Origin: Pseudomonadota bacterium
Lineage (GTDB): Bacteria; Pseudomonadota; Alphaproteobacteria; Puniceispirillales; Marisalimonadaceae
DNA: 48,840 nucleotides
Assembly (NCBI GenBank): GCA_027625145.1
Contig: JAQBXK010000013.1
Span: forward strand, 1 to 48,840
Reading direction: 5' to 3'
Position 1 is the stretch's first letter; each line of letters opens with the position of its first letter. Shown here piece by piece: positions 8,619 to 18,603 of the stretch. The translations under genes and the position numbers were made by a program. A model generated the notes under the pieces. The model saw only the letters and a list, made by a program, of their open reading frames with translations, ran no database searches and was not told the DNA's origin.

Positions 8619-9763
8619 ATTTTTTTGACTTGACCATTTTCTAATCTAAACCCAAGGTTACCATTTAATAATGATATTGCTTCTTTTCCAAATACATCGT
8701 TCCTCCAACCTTTAAAAACTCTTAAATCATTATTTTTAGCATCAATTAAATCCCGAAGATCATCACTGTTAGCAATAAGTTTTTCTGCTAAACCACTCTC
8801 TTCAGAAGAAACTTTTAATAATAATCTTAATAGCTCTACACTGTTACTAGATATATTAGACTTTTTATAGGTCTTGATTACATTAGGCCAATCTTCTTGT
8901 ATGATTTTATTGGCATTTTGGATTGTTTCAATTATATCATTGCAGTTTTTATGTGAAAGTTGTTTTGGAAAAGCTCTTATCTTTTTAAGTTCAACAATAT
9001 TTTGAGGTGACTGATAAGACACGTTAACAAGAACTTCATCTCTGATTAATTTATTTCTGGGTATATTTTTTTCCTTACACTCATTTTCTCTCCAAGCAGC
9101 AAGGTATTTAAGTAAATTCAAGGTCTTTGGTTTAGAGTTTTTTAATTTTATCCTTTTCCAAATATCGAAAGGATCAATTTCATATAAATTTTGGTCACTT
9201 ATGGATTGCATCTCTTTCTCAACCCATTCCGTTCTATTACTTTTGTTAATAAGTTTTTCAATTAATGGATAAATTTTCATTAAGTGAGTAACATCAGATA
9301 TTGCGTAGTCAATTTGATTTTTAGATAGAGGTCTTTGAAGCCAATTTGTAAATTGCAATTCTTTATTAACAGATAAACCTAAAAATTTATTTACTAAACC
9401 CTCATATCCGATTTGATCACCTAATCCACAAAACATTGCGGCAATTTGAGTATCATATATAGGATAAGGGATTTCACCTGTTAGATTTAAAAAAATTTCT
9501 ATATCTTGTTTAGCAGCATGGAACACTTTTAAAATATTTTTGTTTGCTAATAATTTCCATATTATACTAAGATCTATTCCAGAAAAAGGATCTATGGCAC
9601 TTGCAAAATCTGATCCTGCTATTTGTATTAAGCACAATGAAGGGTAATAAGTGTTTTCTCTTATAAATTCAGTATCAATTGCTAACACTTTTTCATTAAT
9701 ACATTGGTTATAAAATTTATATAATGTATCATTATCTTTTATTGGAATTTTTGATATTTTCAT
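8609..9763 (-). CDS. rnd: Ribonuclease D
   Basis: 3'-to-5' exoribonuclease that trims tRNA and other stable RNA precursors. The 384-residue protein has a DEDDy exonuclease domain: D30 and E32 in AIDTEFIRE, the aspartate in HAAKQDIEIFL, and the tyrosine/aspartate pair in QIDYAISDVTHL. An HRDC-like helical C-terminal half follows, with 'LLKYLAAWRENECKEKNIPRNKLIRDE' in its first HRDC repeat. The length is normal for the family. The gene is convergent with hdaA and overlaps it by 10 bases. Confidence 0.95.
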   Translation of the reverse strand: MKISKIPIKDNDTLYKFYNQCINEKVLAIDTEFIRENTYYPSLCLIQIAGSDFASAIDPFSGIDLSIIWKLLANKNILKVFHAAKQDIEIFLNLTGEIPYPIYDTQIAAMFCGLGDQIGYEGLVNKFLGLSVNKELQFTNWLQRPLSKNQIDYAISDVTHLMKIYPLIEKLINKSNRTEWVEKEMQSISDQNLYEIDPFDIWKRIKLKNSKPKTLNLLKYLAAWRENECKEKNIPRNKLIRDEVLVNVSYQSPQNIVELKKIRAFPKQLSHKNCNDIIETIQNANKIIQEDWPNVIKTYKKSNISSNSVELLRLLLKVSSEESGLAEKLIANSDDLRDLIDAKNNDLRVFKGWRNDVFGKEAISLLNGNLGFRLENGQVKKIQI

Positions 9764-9855
9764 AGTTAATTAACATAAATTAAATTTTTGATTAAACAAC
9801 CAAAATTATTAGGTTATAAAACAATTATTTAATAAATTTATAAGGATATATTTAA

Positions 9856-10650
9856 GTGTTTTTAAAAAAATATATTATAATATCTTTTGTTCTAATTTTT
9901 TCAATTATTAAAACTTCTTATAGTGTTCAACTTTTATCTCATACTGCCAATTATATTTTGAGTGTTCAGAAAATTAATAAAAACAGTTCTCTTGAAGGTG
10001 GTGAAGGTAGAACAATTTTTGAAATAAAAAAAGTTTGTAATGGATGGGATGTTTCTGAAGATTATATTTTAGTATATCAATTGCCTAATGAAAAAAATGC
10101 TAAAAGCTTTTCTAGTTATAAAACCTTTGAAAACAACGATGGAACTTTGCATAGCTTTCAACTTAATGAAAAAAGTGATTTTAATGGAGAAAATAATTAT
10201 GAAGGATACGTTGAAAAATCTAATAATAAAGTAATTGGATCTTTAATAAATAAAAAAAAAATAAATTTGTCTTTTAATAATGAAATTCTGTTTCCTATCG
10301 ATCATTTAAAAAAGCTAATTAATAAAGCAAAAAATAATGAGAACCACTTTAATTCAAAAGTATTTTTTGGCAGTGAAGAAAATGAATTAATTAAGATTGT
10401 TTCTGCCTTTATAGGTAAAGAAAGAAAATCAAAATTAAAAAATAATGAATATTTATCAAAAAAAATGATTTGGCCTATGAAACTAGCTTTTTATGCTAGT
10501 GAATCTAAGGAATCAAAACCAGACTATGAAATAACACTTGAATTAGATGAAACTGGCGTTGTCCACTTTTATGAAATTAACTACGGTGATTTTATAGTAA
10601 AAGCTGACTTGCAGAAAATTAAATTATTAGATAATCCATATTGTAAATAA
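9856..10650 (+). CDS. EipB-like periplasmic envelope integrity protein (DUF1849)
   Basis: A 264-residue exported protein with a clear signal peptide over residues 1-23. The start is GTG at 9856, chosen because AAGGA lies nine bases upstream. The mature N-terminus 'LLSHTANYILSVQ' and the 'GGEGRTIFEIKKVCNGW' region fit DUF1849, the EipB family of alphaproteobacterial envelope proteins. Known EipB proteins use one disulfide between an early and a late cysteine. Here C61 and C263 are suitably placed, and I see no other cysteines. It faces rnd divergently, and its 3' end lies 9 bases from the convergent rpmG stop. Confidence 0.75.
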   Translation: MFLKKYIIISFVLIFSIIKTSYSVQLLSHTANYILSVQKINKNSSLEGGEGRTIFEIKKVCNGWDVSEDYILVYQLPNEKNAKSFSSYKTFENNDGTLHSFQLNEKSDFNGENNYEGYVEKSNNKVIGSLINKKKINLSFNNEILFPIDHLKKLINKAKNNENHFNSKVFFGSEENELIKIVSAFIGKERKSKLKNNEYLSKKMIWPMKLAFYASESKESKPDYEITLELDETGVVHFYEINYGDFIVKADLQKIKLLDNPYCK

Positions 10651-10659
10651 AACTGTTTG

Positions 10660-10827
10660 TTATTTAATTTTTGATTCTTTAAATAAAACATGTTTACGGA
10701 CTTTTGGGTCATACTTCATCAATTCTAATTTTTCAGGTTTTGTTCTTGGGTTCTTTTTTGTTACATAAAAGAAACCTGTGTCTGCTGAACTAATTAATTT
10801 AATTTGTAATGTAGCTGGTTTAGCCAT
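10660..10827 (-). CDS. rpmG: 50S ribosomal protein L33
   Basis: Small large-subunit ribosomal protein of 55 residues, read from ATG 10827 with a GGAG ribosome-binding site upstream. The sequence [19 protein letters not shown] and '[21 protein letters not shown]' is typical of L33. The two zinc-binding CXXC pairs found in some L33 forms are absent, so it is the zinc-free type common in proteobacteria. It sits downstream of rnr on the same strand but 90 bases away, and appears to have its own promoter (TTGACT/TAAATT, listed separately). Confidence 0.95.
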   Translation of the reverse strand: MAKPATLQIKLISSADTGFFYVTKKNPRTKPEKLELMKYDPKVRKHVLFKESKIK

Positions 10828-10853
10828 TTTAAACTCCTGAAAATATTAAAGTT

Positions 10854-10881
10854 AATTTATTCATTTTTTTAGTAAAGTCAA
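10854..10881 (-). promoter_or_regulatory. rpmG: Candidate sigma-70-type promoter of rpmG
   Basis: On the minus strand TTGACT (10881-10876) is followed after a 16-base spacer by TAAATT (10859-10854). The expected transcription start lies about 20 bases before the rpmG ATG. The -35 matches consensus in five of six positions; the -10 matches four of six. It would let rpmG be expressed independently of rnr. Confidence 0.45.
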
Positions 10882-10917
10882 GTTTTGTAATGTTTTGATT
10901 TTAATAAAATTTCTTAT

Positions 10918-13002
10918 TTATTTCCTTCTTCTCTTTTTCCTATTATTTTTTGTTACTGTCTTTATGCCTCCTGAATGCCATTTTACAGCAATACTTCCTA
11001 AAAAGGGAGAAACTTCTGTTATTTTTACCTTTAATTCCATTCCTGACTTAAAAGAGTAACCAGTGCTTTCTCCATATAATATTTGTTTTATTTCATCATA
11101 GTTATACCAGTCATGAGGTAATCCTTTAATAGGTAACAATGCTTCCGCTATACCATTATCTATTGACACAAAGATTCCAAATTTATGAATAGATATGATA
11201 TTACAATCTACAATTTCATCAATTTTATTCTCATATAAAAGAGTGATTAATCTATCAGTGGTTTTTCTTTCAGCAGAAGTTGCAGTTCTTTCTGTATTAG
11301 AAATATGCTCACATATCAATTTTAAATCAATTTCTTCTTCTATATTAGGGCTATTTTTTTTTGTATGATTTTTTTCAATTATAGAAATAATTTTTCTATG
11401 AATTAATAAATCAGCATATCTACGTATAGGTGAAGTGAAATGACCATAGTTTTTGAGAGCGAGTCCAAAATGAGAGCTGTTTATATTATCATATCTAGCT
11501 TGGGATTGGCTTCTTAAAATTGATTGGTTTATGATTTCTTGTTCAGGAGTTCCATTAGATAAATTTAAGATTTTATTCATCAATAAAGGATGAGGAACTT
11601 TTCCAATTAATATATTTGATAATGGTTTTCCAATTAAATCGATTAATATTTTGTATTTTTCTTGACTAGGGGGCTCATGAACTCGGTATATACAATCTAT
11701 ATTTGCGTTTTTAATTTCTTCTGCAGCGGCAACGTTAGCTAAAATCATTAACTCTTCAATTATCTTATTACTAGTTATCCCATAAATAGTATCCACATGA
11801 GTGGGCCAACCTTTTTGATCAAAAGAAATAACTCTTTCTGGTAAATTTAAATTTAAAGCACCTCTTATTTCACGCTGTTTTTCTAAAAGATTATAAACTT
11901 CATACAAAGAATTAATAACCTTTAACATTTTTTTGTCTAAGTTATCTAAACTAGCTTTATTATTAATAATATCTTCAACTTCATTATACGTAAAACGTTT
12001 TGCTGATTTAATAATAGATTGAAAAAATTTATGTGAATTTTTAATTCCATTATTATCTAAAATAATCTCGACTGTTAAACATGCTCTATCTAAGTTCGGT
12101 TTTAAAGAGCATAAATCGTTTGATAATTCTTCTGGCAGCATTGGTACAACAAGATTTGGAAAATACACAGAATTTCCTCTTTTTCTTGCTTCCTTATCCA
12201 ATGCAGAGTTCTCTTCTACATAATAAGATACGTCAGCTATAGCAACTAAAACTCTCCAGCCTTTTTTGTTATTTAATCTCTCAGCATAAACTGCATCGTC
12301 AAAGTCTTTTGCATTATCTCCATCAATAGTAACTAATGGAGTTAAGGTTAAATCAACACGAGATTGATTTTTAAGAGACTTAATTTTTTTTATTTCTTCT
12401 AAAACATCTTCTTCAAATTTATCACTTAGATTATACTCTCTAATTGCTAAATATGAGTATGTTTCTGGGTTTAATGAAGATCCAATAACTTCAACTATTT
12501 CCGCATAGTTTAATTGACTATTATAATTTCTTTTAGAGTTTTTATTTATTTTTAACTTTTTAACTTTTAAATTTTTTAGAGTTTGTCTTGATGCAGATTG
12601 GACCTTAACTATATCACCTTTTTTAATAATTAAGTTTTTGGGCACTATAGGAAGAATTATCTCTCTACTTTTTTTCCCTCTTTCTAATTCTTGAAGAATA
12701 AATTCTTTTTGAAAATTTAATTTAACTTGCGCATAAAAAAACTTTCTTTCAATTTCTAATTTTTTAATAATTTTAGTAACTTTTATTTTATCATTAGAAA
12801 AACTCAATTGCCCTAATATATGATCATTTTCATCAAATTTTATATTTTGATTATTGTAAGGGATTTTGATTATATTTTGAGAAAATTTGGGATCTAATAT
12901 TCTTGCTTTTGCAAAGCCATCATTATCTATAGAGATTATTTCTAATGATAATATTAATGAATTTAAAATTTCATCAACCTGATCATCATTTTTTTTTTTC
13001 AT
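10918..13002 (-). CDS. rnr: Ribonuclease R
   Basis: Processive 3'-to-5' exoribonuclease of the RNB family that degrades structured RNA and acts in RNA quality control. The 694-residue protein shows N-terminal cold-shock-like OB regions (to about residue 200). The RNB catalytic centre follows, in TIDGDNAKDFDDAV, with D227, D229, D233, D235 and D236. Then come 'RRYADLLIHR' and a C-terminal S1 domain (about 600-680). A lysine/arginine-rich tail ends the protein. It is somewhat shorter than the 750-800 residues usual in proteobacteria, mostly at the N-terminus. It follows topA by 30 bases, so topA-rnr is likely one transcript. Confidence 0.95.
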   Translation of the reverse strand: MKKKNDDQVDEILNSLILSLEIISIDNDGFAKARILDPKFSQNIIKIPYNNQNIKFDENDHILGQLSFSNDKIKVTKIIKKLEIERKFFYAQVKLNFQKEFILQELERGKKSREIILPIVPKNLIIKKGDIVKVQSASRQTLKNLKVKKLKINKNSKRNYNSQLNYAEIVEVIGSSLNPETYSYLAIREYNLSDKFEEDVLEEIKKIKSLKNQSRVDLTLTPLVTIDGDNAKDFDDAVYAERLNNKKGWRVLVAIADVSYYVEENSALDKEARKRGNSVYFPNLVVPMLPEELSNDLCSLKPNLDRACLTVEIILDNNGIKNSHKFFQSIIKSAKRFTYNEVEDIINNKASLDNLDKKMLKVINSLYEVYNLLEKQREIRGALNLNLPERVISFDQKGWPTHVDTIYGITSNKIIEELMILANVAAAEEIKNANIDCIYRVHEPPSQEKYKILIDLIGKPLSNILIGKVPHPLLMNKILNLSNGTPEQEIINQSILRSQSQARYDNINSSHFGLALKNYGHFTSPIRRYADLLIHRKIISIIEKNHTKKNSPNIEEEIDLKLICEHISNTERTATSAERKTTDRLITLLYENKIDEIVDCNIISIHKFGIFVSIDNGIAEALLPIKGLPHDWYNYDEIKQILYGESTGYSFKSGMELKVKITEVSPFLGSIAVKWHSGGIKTVTKNNRKKRRRK

Positions 13003-13032
13003 TACTATTAAACTAACATATTAATTAAGGGA

Positions 13033-15546
13033 CTACTTCTTTTTAGTAGCTTTCTTTTTAGATCTAGGAGGTCTTGCCGCTTTTGCAATTATTAATTCAA
13101 TTGCTTGTTCAAGATTTATTTCTTCCATAGAGATGGATTTAGGAAGAGTGGCTCTAATTTTATTGTATTCTACATAAGGACCAAAACGACCTGACTTAGC
13201 CAGCACTTGTCCATTTCCATCAGGATGATCTCCTAATACTCGGCCAAGATTTTGACTGTTTTCACCAATTAATACTACAGCATGATTTAATCCAATATTC
13301 ATTACTGTTTCATCTGCTGGTATACTAATGAAATTAATGGCATATTTTAAATACGGCCCATAGCGTCCTATTCCTGCTGTTATTTCTTGCCCAGTTTCAG
13401 GGTGGGTCCCAATAACTCTTGGTAATGAAAGTAGACTTAAGGCTTTTTCGAGATTAATCGTATTTGCTTCAATAAGTTTTGGTACACTTGTTCTTTTTGG
13501 TTTTTTTTCTTCCCCAAGTTGCAGGTAGATTCCATAGGGCCCTTTTTTAATTAAAACATTTAAATTAGTATCTGGATCAATTCCTAAAACACCATTATTT
13601 TCAGGTATAAATGTATCATTATTATCACCTTCATCATTTTGATTGCTAACGATTTGTCTAGTAAACTTACATTCTGGATAATTAGAACATCCAATGAAAG
13701 CTCCATATTTTCCTAATTCCAGTCCTAATTTGCCATTTGAACAAGTAGGACATTTTCTGTTTGGTTCACTGTTTTCGTTGTTATCAATTTCTTTTGGAAA
13801 AAATAAGTCTGTTAATTCATTTTCTAAGGCCTCAAGGATTTTATCTCTCTCTAACTCTGACATTTTATCTAAATGAATTTTAAAGCCATCCCAAAATTCT
13901 TTTAATAATACTTTATAATTAAGCTTTCCATCAGACACACTATCTAATTTTTTTTCTAATTCAGCAGTGAAATCATATTGAATGTATTGACCAAAGAAAT
14001 TATTTAAAAAAGCAGTAAGTATTCTACCTCTCTCTTGAGGTATATGTTTGCCTTTTTCTTTTTCAACGTAATTTCTATCAACTAAAACTTTTAATATTGA
14101 TGCATAAGTTGAAGGTCTACCAATGCCTAATTCTTCCATTTTTTTAATTAAACTTGCGTCAGTATATCTTGGTGGTGGCTGAGTAAAGTGCTGATCGCTA
14201 TCAACCTTTTCAAGATCTACTTTTTCACCATCAATTAAGTTAGGTAAAATTTTATCATTCTCTTTGTCTTTATAGACAAAGAATCCAGGAAAGTAAACTT
14301 GGGAGCCATTTGCTCTAAATGCAATTGTTTTATCTTCTGATGTTATATCAGCTGATGTTTCGTCTAATTCTGCAGACTGCATTTGACTGGAAATAGTTCT
14401 TTTCCATATTAATTCATAAAGTTTTAATTGTTCATTATCAAGATAATTTGAAATAGATTCTGGATCGCGGCCAATTTCAGTCGGTCTTATTGCCTCATGA
14501 GCTTCTTGTGCATTGGCAGCTTTAGATTTATAAACTCTAGGAATATCAGGTATATATGTTGCTCCATGACGATTAGTAATTTCAGTTCTTATTTCGTCAA
14601 TTGCCTGCGAACTTAATTCAACACCATCAGTTCTCATATATGTGATTAAACCAGTTGTTTCTGATCCTATATTTATACCTTCATATAATCTTTGAGCTAT
14701 GCTCATAGTTCTAGAAGCTCCATAACCTAATTTATTCGAAGCTTCTTGCTGCAATGTTGAAGTTGTAAATGGCGCTAATGGGTTTCTTTTTACTCGTTTT
14801 TTTTCAATTTTTGTTATATTAAATTTTGAATTTTTAATTTTATCAAGGGCTAGTTTTGCTTCTTCTTCTTTTTTAATATCCATCTTAGCAAGTTTTTTGT
14901 TATCTAGTATAATCAACCTAGCAGGGAATCTTTCTTTAGTTGATTGTATGAAAACAGATGAAATTGACCAGTATTCCTCTATATTAAATTTTTCAATTTC
15001 CAACTCTCTTTCACAAATCAGTTTTAATGCAACTGACTGTACTCTTCCAGCCGATTTAGATCCTGGTAATTTTCTCCATAAGATTGGAGAAATTGAAAAC
15101 CCGATAAGATAATCTAAAGCTCTTCTTCCTAGATAAGCATCAACTAGTTCAGAGTTTATTTCTCTAGGATTTTTCATAGCTTCTAAAATAGCAGTTTTTG
15201 TTATTTCATTAAAAACTACTCTCTGCACAGGTTTATCTAAGATAATTTTCTTGCTATTTAAATATTCTTTTAAATGCCAACTTATAGCCTCACCTTCTCT
15301 ATCAGGGTCAGTAGCCAGGATTAGAGTGTCGGCTAGTTTTAATTCGCTTATAATTTCTTTTATAACTTTATCTTTACCTTTATGCATCTCCCAAGACATT
15401 TTAAAATTTTCTTGAGGAAGTACTGCTCCATCTTTTGATGGAAGGTCTCTTATGTGGCCAACCGATGCTAAAACTTTATAATCACTTCCAAGATATTTAT
15501 TTATAGTCTGAGCTTTTGCGGGAGATTCAACAATTACTAACTTCAT
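13033..15546 (-). CDS. topA: DNA topoisomerase I
   Basis: Type IA topoisomerase that relaxes negative supercoils. The 837-residue protein begins with the TOPRIM domain (VIVESPAKAQTINKYLG, then DPDREGEAISWHL). The catalytic tyrosine is Y303 in LITYMRTDG. One C-terminal four-cysteine zinc-ribbon is visible (CPTCSNGKLG ... CSNYPEC). Two TopA C-terminal repeats with KSGRFGPYVEY and similar motifs follow, and then a lysine-rich tail. In many alphaproteobacteria dprA lies directly upstream, between plsY and topA. Here only a 106-base gap remains. Confidence 0.97.
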   Translation of the reverse strand: MKLVIVESPAKAQTINKYLGSDYKVLASVGHIRDLPSKDGAVLPQENFKMSWEMHKGKDKVIKEIISELKLADTLILATDPDREGEAISWHLKEYLNSKKIILDKPVQRVVFNEITKTAILEAMKNPREINSELVDAYLGRRALDYLIGFSISPILWRKLPGSKSAGRVQSVALKLICERELEIEKFNIEEYWSISSVFIQSTKERFPARLIILDNKKLAKMDIKKEEEAKLALDKIKNSKFNITKIEKKRVKRNPLAPFTTSTLQQEASNKLGYGASRTMSIAQRLYEGINIGSETTGLITYMRTDGVELSSQAIDEIRTEITNRHGATYIPDIPRVYKSKAANAQEAHEAIRPTEIGRDPESISNYLDNEQLKLYELIWKRTISSQMQSAELDETSADITSEDKTIAFRANGSQVYFPGFFVYKDKENDKILPNLIDGEKVDLEKVDSDQHFTQPPPRYTDASLIKKMEELGIGRPSTYASILKVLVDRNYVEKEKGKHIPQERGRILTAFLNNFFGQYIQYDFTAELEKKLDSVSDGKLNYKVLLKEFWDGFKIHLDKMSELERDKILEALENELTDLFFPKEIDNNENSEPNRKCPTCSNGKLGLELGKYGAFIGCSNYPECKFTRQIVSNQNDEGDNNDTFIPENNGVLGIDPDTNLNVLIKKGPYGIYLQLGEEKKPKRTSVPKLIEANTINLEKALSLLSLPRVIGTHPETGQEITAGIGRYGPYLKYAINFISIPADETVMNIGLNHAVVLIGENSQNLGRVLGDHPDGNGQVLAKSGRFGPYVEYNKIRATLPKSISMEEINLEQAIELIIAKAARPPRSKKKATKKK

Positions 15547-15652
15547 TTATTTTTATCCTGGGTTTGTTAAAAGTAATCAAATATTAATAATTAAGAAAAC
15601 GTAATTTCGTTGCAATTAACATTACTTTATTTAAATAACAATAATAATATTT

Positions 15653-16282
15653 TTATATTTTGGGTTCGGAGCCATTGATTAGTCTTCTGATATTTTCTCT
15701 ATGTTGAAACCAGCAAATGGATGAAATCAATAAAGAAGCAATTAAAAAATAATTTTCAGTTGAATTAAAAAACATTAATATTGGAATTAAAAGATATGCT
15801 AATAAAGCAGACATTGAACTTATTTTAAAAATTTTTGCTGTTGTTATCCATATCAATAAAGCTACAAGTCCAACGAAAAAATTAAGAGTAATTATTGATC
15901 CAAATCCAGTTGCTACACCTTTCCCTCCTCTAAATCTAAGCCAGACTGGAAAACAATGACCTATAACTGCGCCAACGGCAACTAATGATTGAAGAGGTTC
16001 TAAGTCAATAAAATTTCTTATTAAGAAAAATTTAAAAAATAAACTTGTTATAAATATAGCTAAAGCTCCTTTCCCACCATCAAGAATAAGTGTAAGCAGA
16101 GCTATTTTTTTATTGCCAGTTCGTAAAACATTTGTTGCGCCAATGTTTCCACTTCCTATATTTCTAATATCACCTAGTCCAGATAATTTAGTTAAAATTA
16201 AGCCAAATGGAATTGATCCAATAAAATATCCAAAAAGAAACAGTGAAATTAATATCCAATAATAATTTAAATCATCAATCAT
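15653..16282 (-). CDS. plsY: Acyl-phosphate glycerol-3-phosphate acyltransferase
   Basis: Inner-membrane enzyme that makes lysophosphatidic acid from glycerol-3-phosphate and acyl-phosphate, the first committed step of phospholipid synthesis. The 209-residue protein has about five membrane segments and the three PlsY cytoplasmic motifs: GSGNIGATNVLRTG, DGGKGALA and RFRGGKGVATG. Its ATG overlaps the stop codon of the upstream dihydroorotase-like gene by four bases, so the two are translationally coupled. Confidence 0.96.
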   Translation of the reverse strand: MIDDLNYYWILISLFLFGYFIGSIPFGLILTKLSGLGDIRNIGSGNIGATNVLRTGNKKIALLTLILDGGKGALAIFITSLFFKFFLIRNFIDLEPLQSLVAVGAVIGHCFPVWLRFRGGKGVATGFGSIITLNFFVGLVALLIWITTAKIFKISSMSALLAYLLIPILMFFNSTENYFLIASLLISSICWFQHRENIRRLINGSEPKI

Positions 16283-17604
16283 TTTATTAATTTTTGATTA
16301 AGCTCGTCATGTATGTATGCGACACGACCTTTTATAAATGTTCCTATTACTCTACCTTTAACAGATCTTCCATCAAAAGGAGTAGGACTAGTTTGCATGT
16401 GCTCTTGAGTGATTGTATTAATAGTCCTATCATCAAAAATAAAAAAAGTAGCATCTTCTTTTTCTTTTAATGAAGGTGCTTCAATTTTTAATAATTTTGC
16501 AGGATTAATTGTAATCATGGCAAGGGCTTTATTTAAATCTATGATATTCTTATGGACGAGTTCCAATGTTAATAGAAATAACGTTTCTATTCCTGATGCC
16601 CCAATAGAAGCGGCTGAAAATGGCTGCGCTTTTGTATCTTTAGATCTTGATCTATGATCAGATGCAATTGCATCTATTGTCCCATCTTTAATGCCCTCTA
16701 TAATAGCTAATCGATCATCTTCTGTCCTTAAAGGTGGAGAAAGTTTGAATGCTGTATTATAATTTAATAAAGATGTTTCATTTAAGCAGAAATAAGGAGG
16801 AGCAGTATCGCAAGTAATTTTTAATCCTCGTTTTTTGGCATTTCTAATTACATCAACAGCTTCTTTTGTAGAAACGTGAGCTACATGATAATGAACTCCT
16901 GTTAATTCAGCTAATCTTATATCTCTTTCAATTATTATCACTTCGGCACAAGAAGGGATGCCTATTAATCCAAGTCGAGTTGATGTTTCACTTTCATTCA
17001 TCTCACCTTTTATAGAATTTGTAGATGCTTCATTTAATCCTGATAAATCTGGATCTTCTGCGTGCTGAATTATGGGTTGATTAATCATTGCCGCATAGCT
17101 CATTAAACGTCTCATAACTAAACTGTTTTTTATACTTATGTTACCATTAGTAAAGCCTACAGCACCCATTTCAGACATTAAGCCTAACTCTGCCATTTCT
17201 AAGCCATCAAGATCTTTAGTAGCAGCTCCATAAGCCTTGATAAAAGGAAGAATAGGGTTTTCTGATTGTCTATGAAGGTGATCTATAATGGATGGATTGT
17301 CTAGTCTAGGTGTTTGGTTCGGGAGAACAACCATAGATGTAATTCCGTTTTGAACAGCTATTTTTTGAATTGCTTCAATGTTCTCAGATTTGCCAAGATT
17401 AACTCGGATATCAGTTATCCCTGGCGCCATAGTTAGGCCAGTACAATCATATAAGGGGGTATTATCTTTTTTGTTTGTAGTATTTATATTTACAACTTTA
17501 ATAATTGATAAAATTTTACCATCTTTTACTGTAACATCAGATATTTGATCATAATTTGTATCTGGATTAACAACTCTAATAGATTTAAAAATTATATGTG
17601 TCAT
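16279..17604 (-). CDS. pyrC: Dihydroorotase-like protein, probably non-catalytic (PyrC'/PyrX type)
   Basis: A 441-residue amidohydrolase-fold protein of the class I dihydroorotase family, two bases downstream of pyrB. The metal-binding HxH that follows the first beta strand is replaced: the sequence reads DIRVN, with R67 and N69 where histidines should be. The usual aspartate near residue 153 is asparagine (FTNGN). H181 (IIQHAED), the HVAHVS histidines and the SDH aspartate remain. This pattern is that of the inactive dihydroorotase homologue which assembles with aspartate transcarbamoylase in many proteobacteria, so I infer a structural or stabilising role for PyrB. A true dihydroorotase should be encoded elsewhere. 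Confidence 0.85.
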   Translation of the reverse strand: MTHIIFKSIRVVNPDTNYDQISDVTVKDGKILSIIKVVNINTTNKKDNTPLYDCTGLTMAPGITDIRVNLGKSENIEAIQKIAVQNGITSMVVLPNQTPRLDNPSIIDHLHRQSENPILPFIKAYGAATKDLDGLEMAELGLMSEMGAVGFTNGNISIKNSLVMRRLMSYAAMINQPIIQHAEDPDLSGLNEASTNSIKGEMNESETSTRLGLIGIPSCAEVIIIERDIRLAELTGVHYHVAHVSTKEAVDVIRNAKKRGLKITCDTAPPYFCLNETSLLNYNTAFKLSPPLRTEDDRLAIIEGIKDGTIDAIASDHRSRSKDTKAQPFSAASIGASGIETLFLLTLELVHKNIIDLNKALAMITINPAKLLKIEAPSLKEKEDATFFIFDDRTINTITQEHMQTSPTPFDGRSVKGRVIGTFIKGRVAYIHDELNQKLIK

Positions 17605-17606
17605 AA

Positions 17607-18590
17607 TTATTTTTCTATATTATTCTGTTTTGTAAAATTAAGGGCCTCAATAGTAGCCATTCTAATAGCCACTCCCATCTCTACTTGAGTTTTTATTAGA
17701 CTTCTTTCGCTGTCATCAGCTAAAGCTGATGCAATTTCCACACCCCTATTCATAGGTCCTGGGTGCATAATTACTGCATTTTTATTAGCCAGAGATAACT
17801 TTTCTTCATCAAGACCAAAATATTTAAAATACTCTCTTTGAGAAGGTGTCTCGGTTCCTGACATTCGTTCATTTTGAAGTCTTAAAAGCATTACAACATC
17901 AGCATCCTTAATACCTTCTCTCATATCAAAATAACACTTAACACCAAGTTTTTCTAAATTATTAGGCATTAATGTTGGTGGAGCTATGCATCTAACTTCT
18001 GCTCCCATTATTGTTAATAAATGAATATTTGACCTTGCTACTCTACTATTAGCTATATCTCCACATATACTAATTTTTAGACCTTCTAGATATCCAATTC
18101 TTCTTCTTATTGTTAAAGCGTCTAATAAAGCTTGAGTTGGATGTTCATGTCTTCCATCTCCAGCGTTTATTATGCTACAATCCAAGTAATCTGCAAACAA
18201 ACTAGGGGCTCCACTATGGGGATGTCTAACAATTAATACATCTGGTTTCATAGCATTTAAAGTGCTTGCCGTATCAAGTAAGCTTTCGCCTTTTTTTATT
18301 GAAGAATTTGTTACAGATATATTTATAACTTCTGCTCCAAGTCTCCTAGATGCTAATTCAAATGAAACTCTGGTTCTTGTTGAATTTTCAAAAAAAACAT
18401 TCAAAATTACATAGCCAGAAAGATTTTTTGTATCATCATGTCTATCTAAATTTGCAAAATAATCGGCTCTATCAAGTAACCTTTTAATCTCTAATTTAGC
18501 CATTCCTTCAATTGCTAACAAATGAGGAGAAGATAGTTGTACTGGGGAGGAATTTGAATTGTTATAATTATTTTTTAAAATTTTTGTCAT
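17607..18590 (-). CDS. pyrB: Aspartate carbamoyltransferase catalytic subunit
   Basis: Second step of pyrimidine biosynthesis, forming N-carbamoyl-aspartate. The 327-residue protein carries the carbamoyl-phosphate motif [11 protein letters not shown], the [12 protein letters not shown] motif and the C-terminal [11 protein letters not shown]. No regulatory pyrI gene is nearby. The neighbouring pseudo-dihydroorotase probably serves as its partner. It follows ruvX by 13 bases and precedes the pyrC-like gene by two bases, giving a likely ruvX-pyrB-pyrC'-plsY operon. Confidence 0.97.
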   Translation of the reverse strand: MTKILKNNYNNSNSSPVQLSSPHLLAIEGMAKLEIKRLLDRADYFANLDRHDDTKNLSGYVILNVFFENSTRTRVSFELASRRLGAEVINISVTNSSIKKGESLLDTASTLNAMKPDVLIVRHPHSGAPSLFADYLDCSIINAGDGRHEHPTQALLDALTIRRRIGYLEGLKISICGDIANSRVARSNIHLLTIMGAEVRCIAPPTLMPNNLEKLGVKCYFDMREGIKDADVVMLLRLQNERMSGTETPSQREYFKYFGLDEEKLSLANKNAVIMHPGPMNRGVEIASALADDSERSLIKTQVEMGVAIRMATIEALNFTKQNNIEK

Positions 18591-18603
18591 TAAAAATATT
18601 GTC

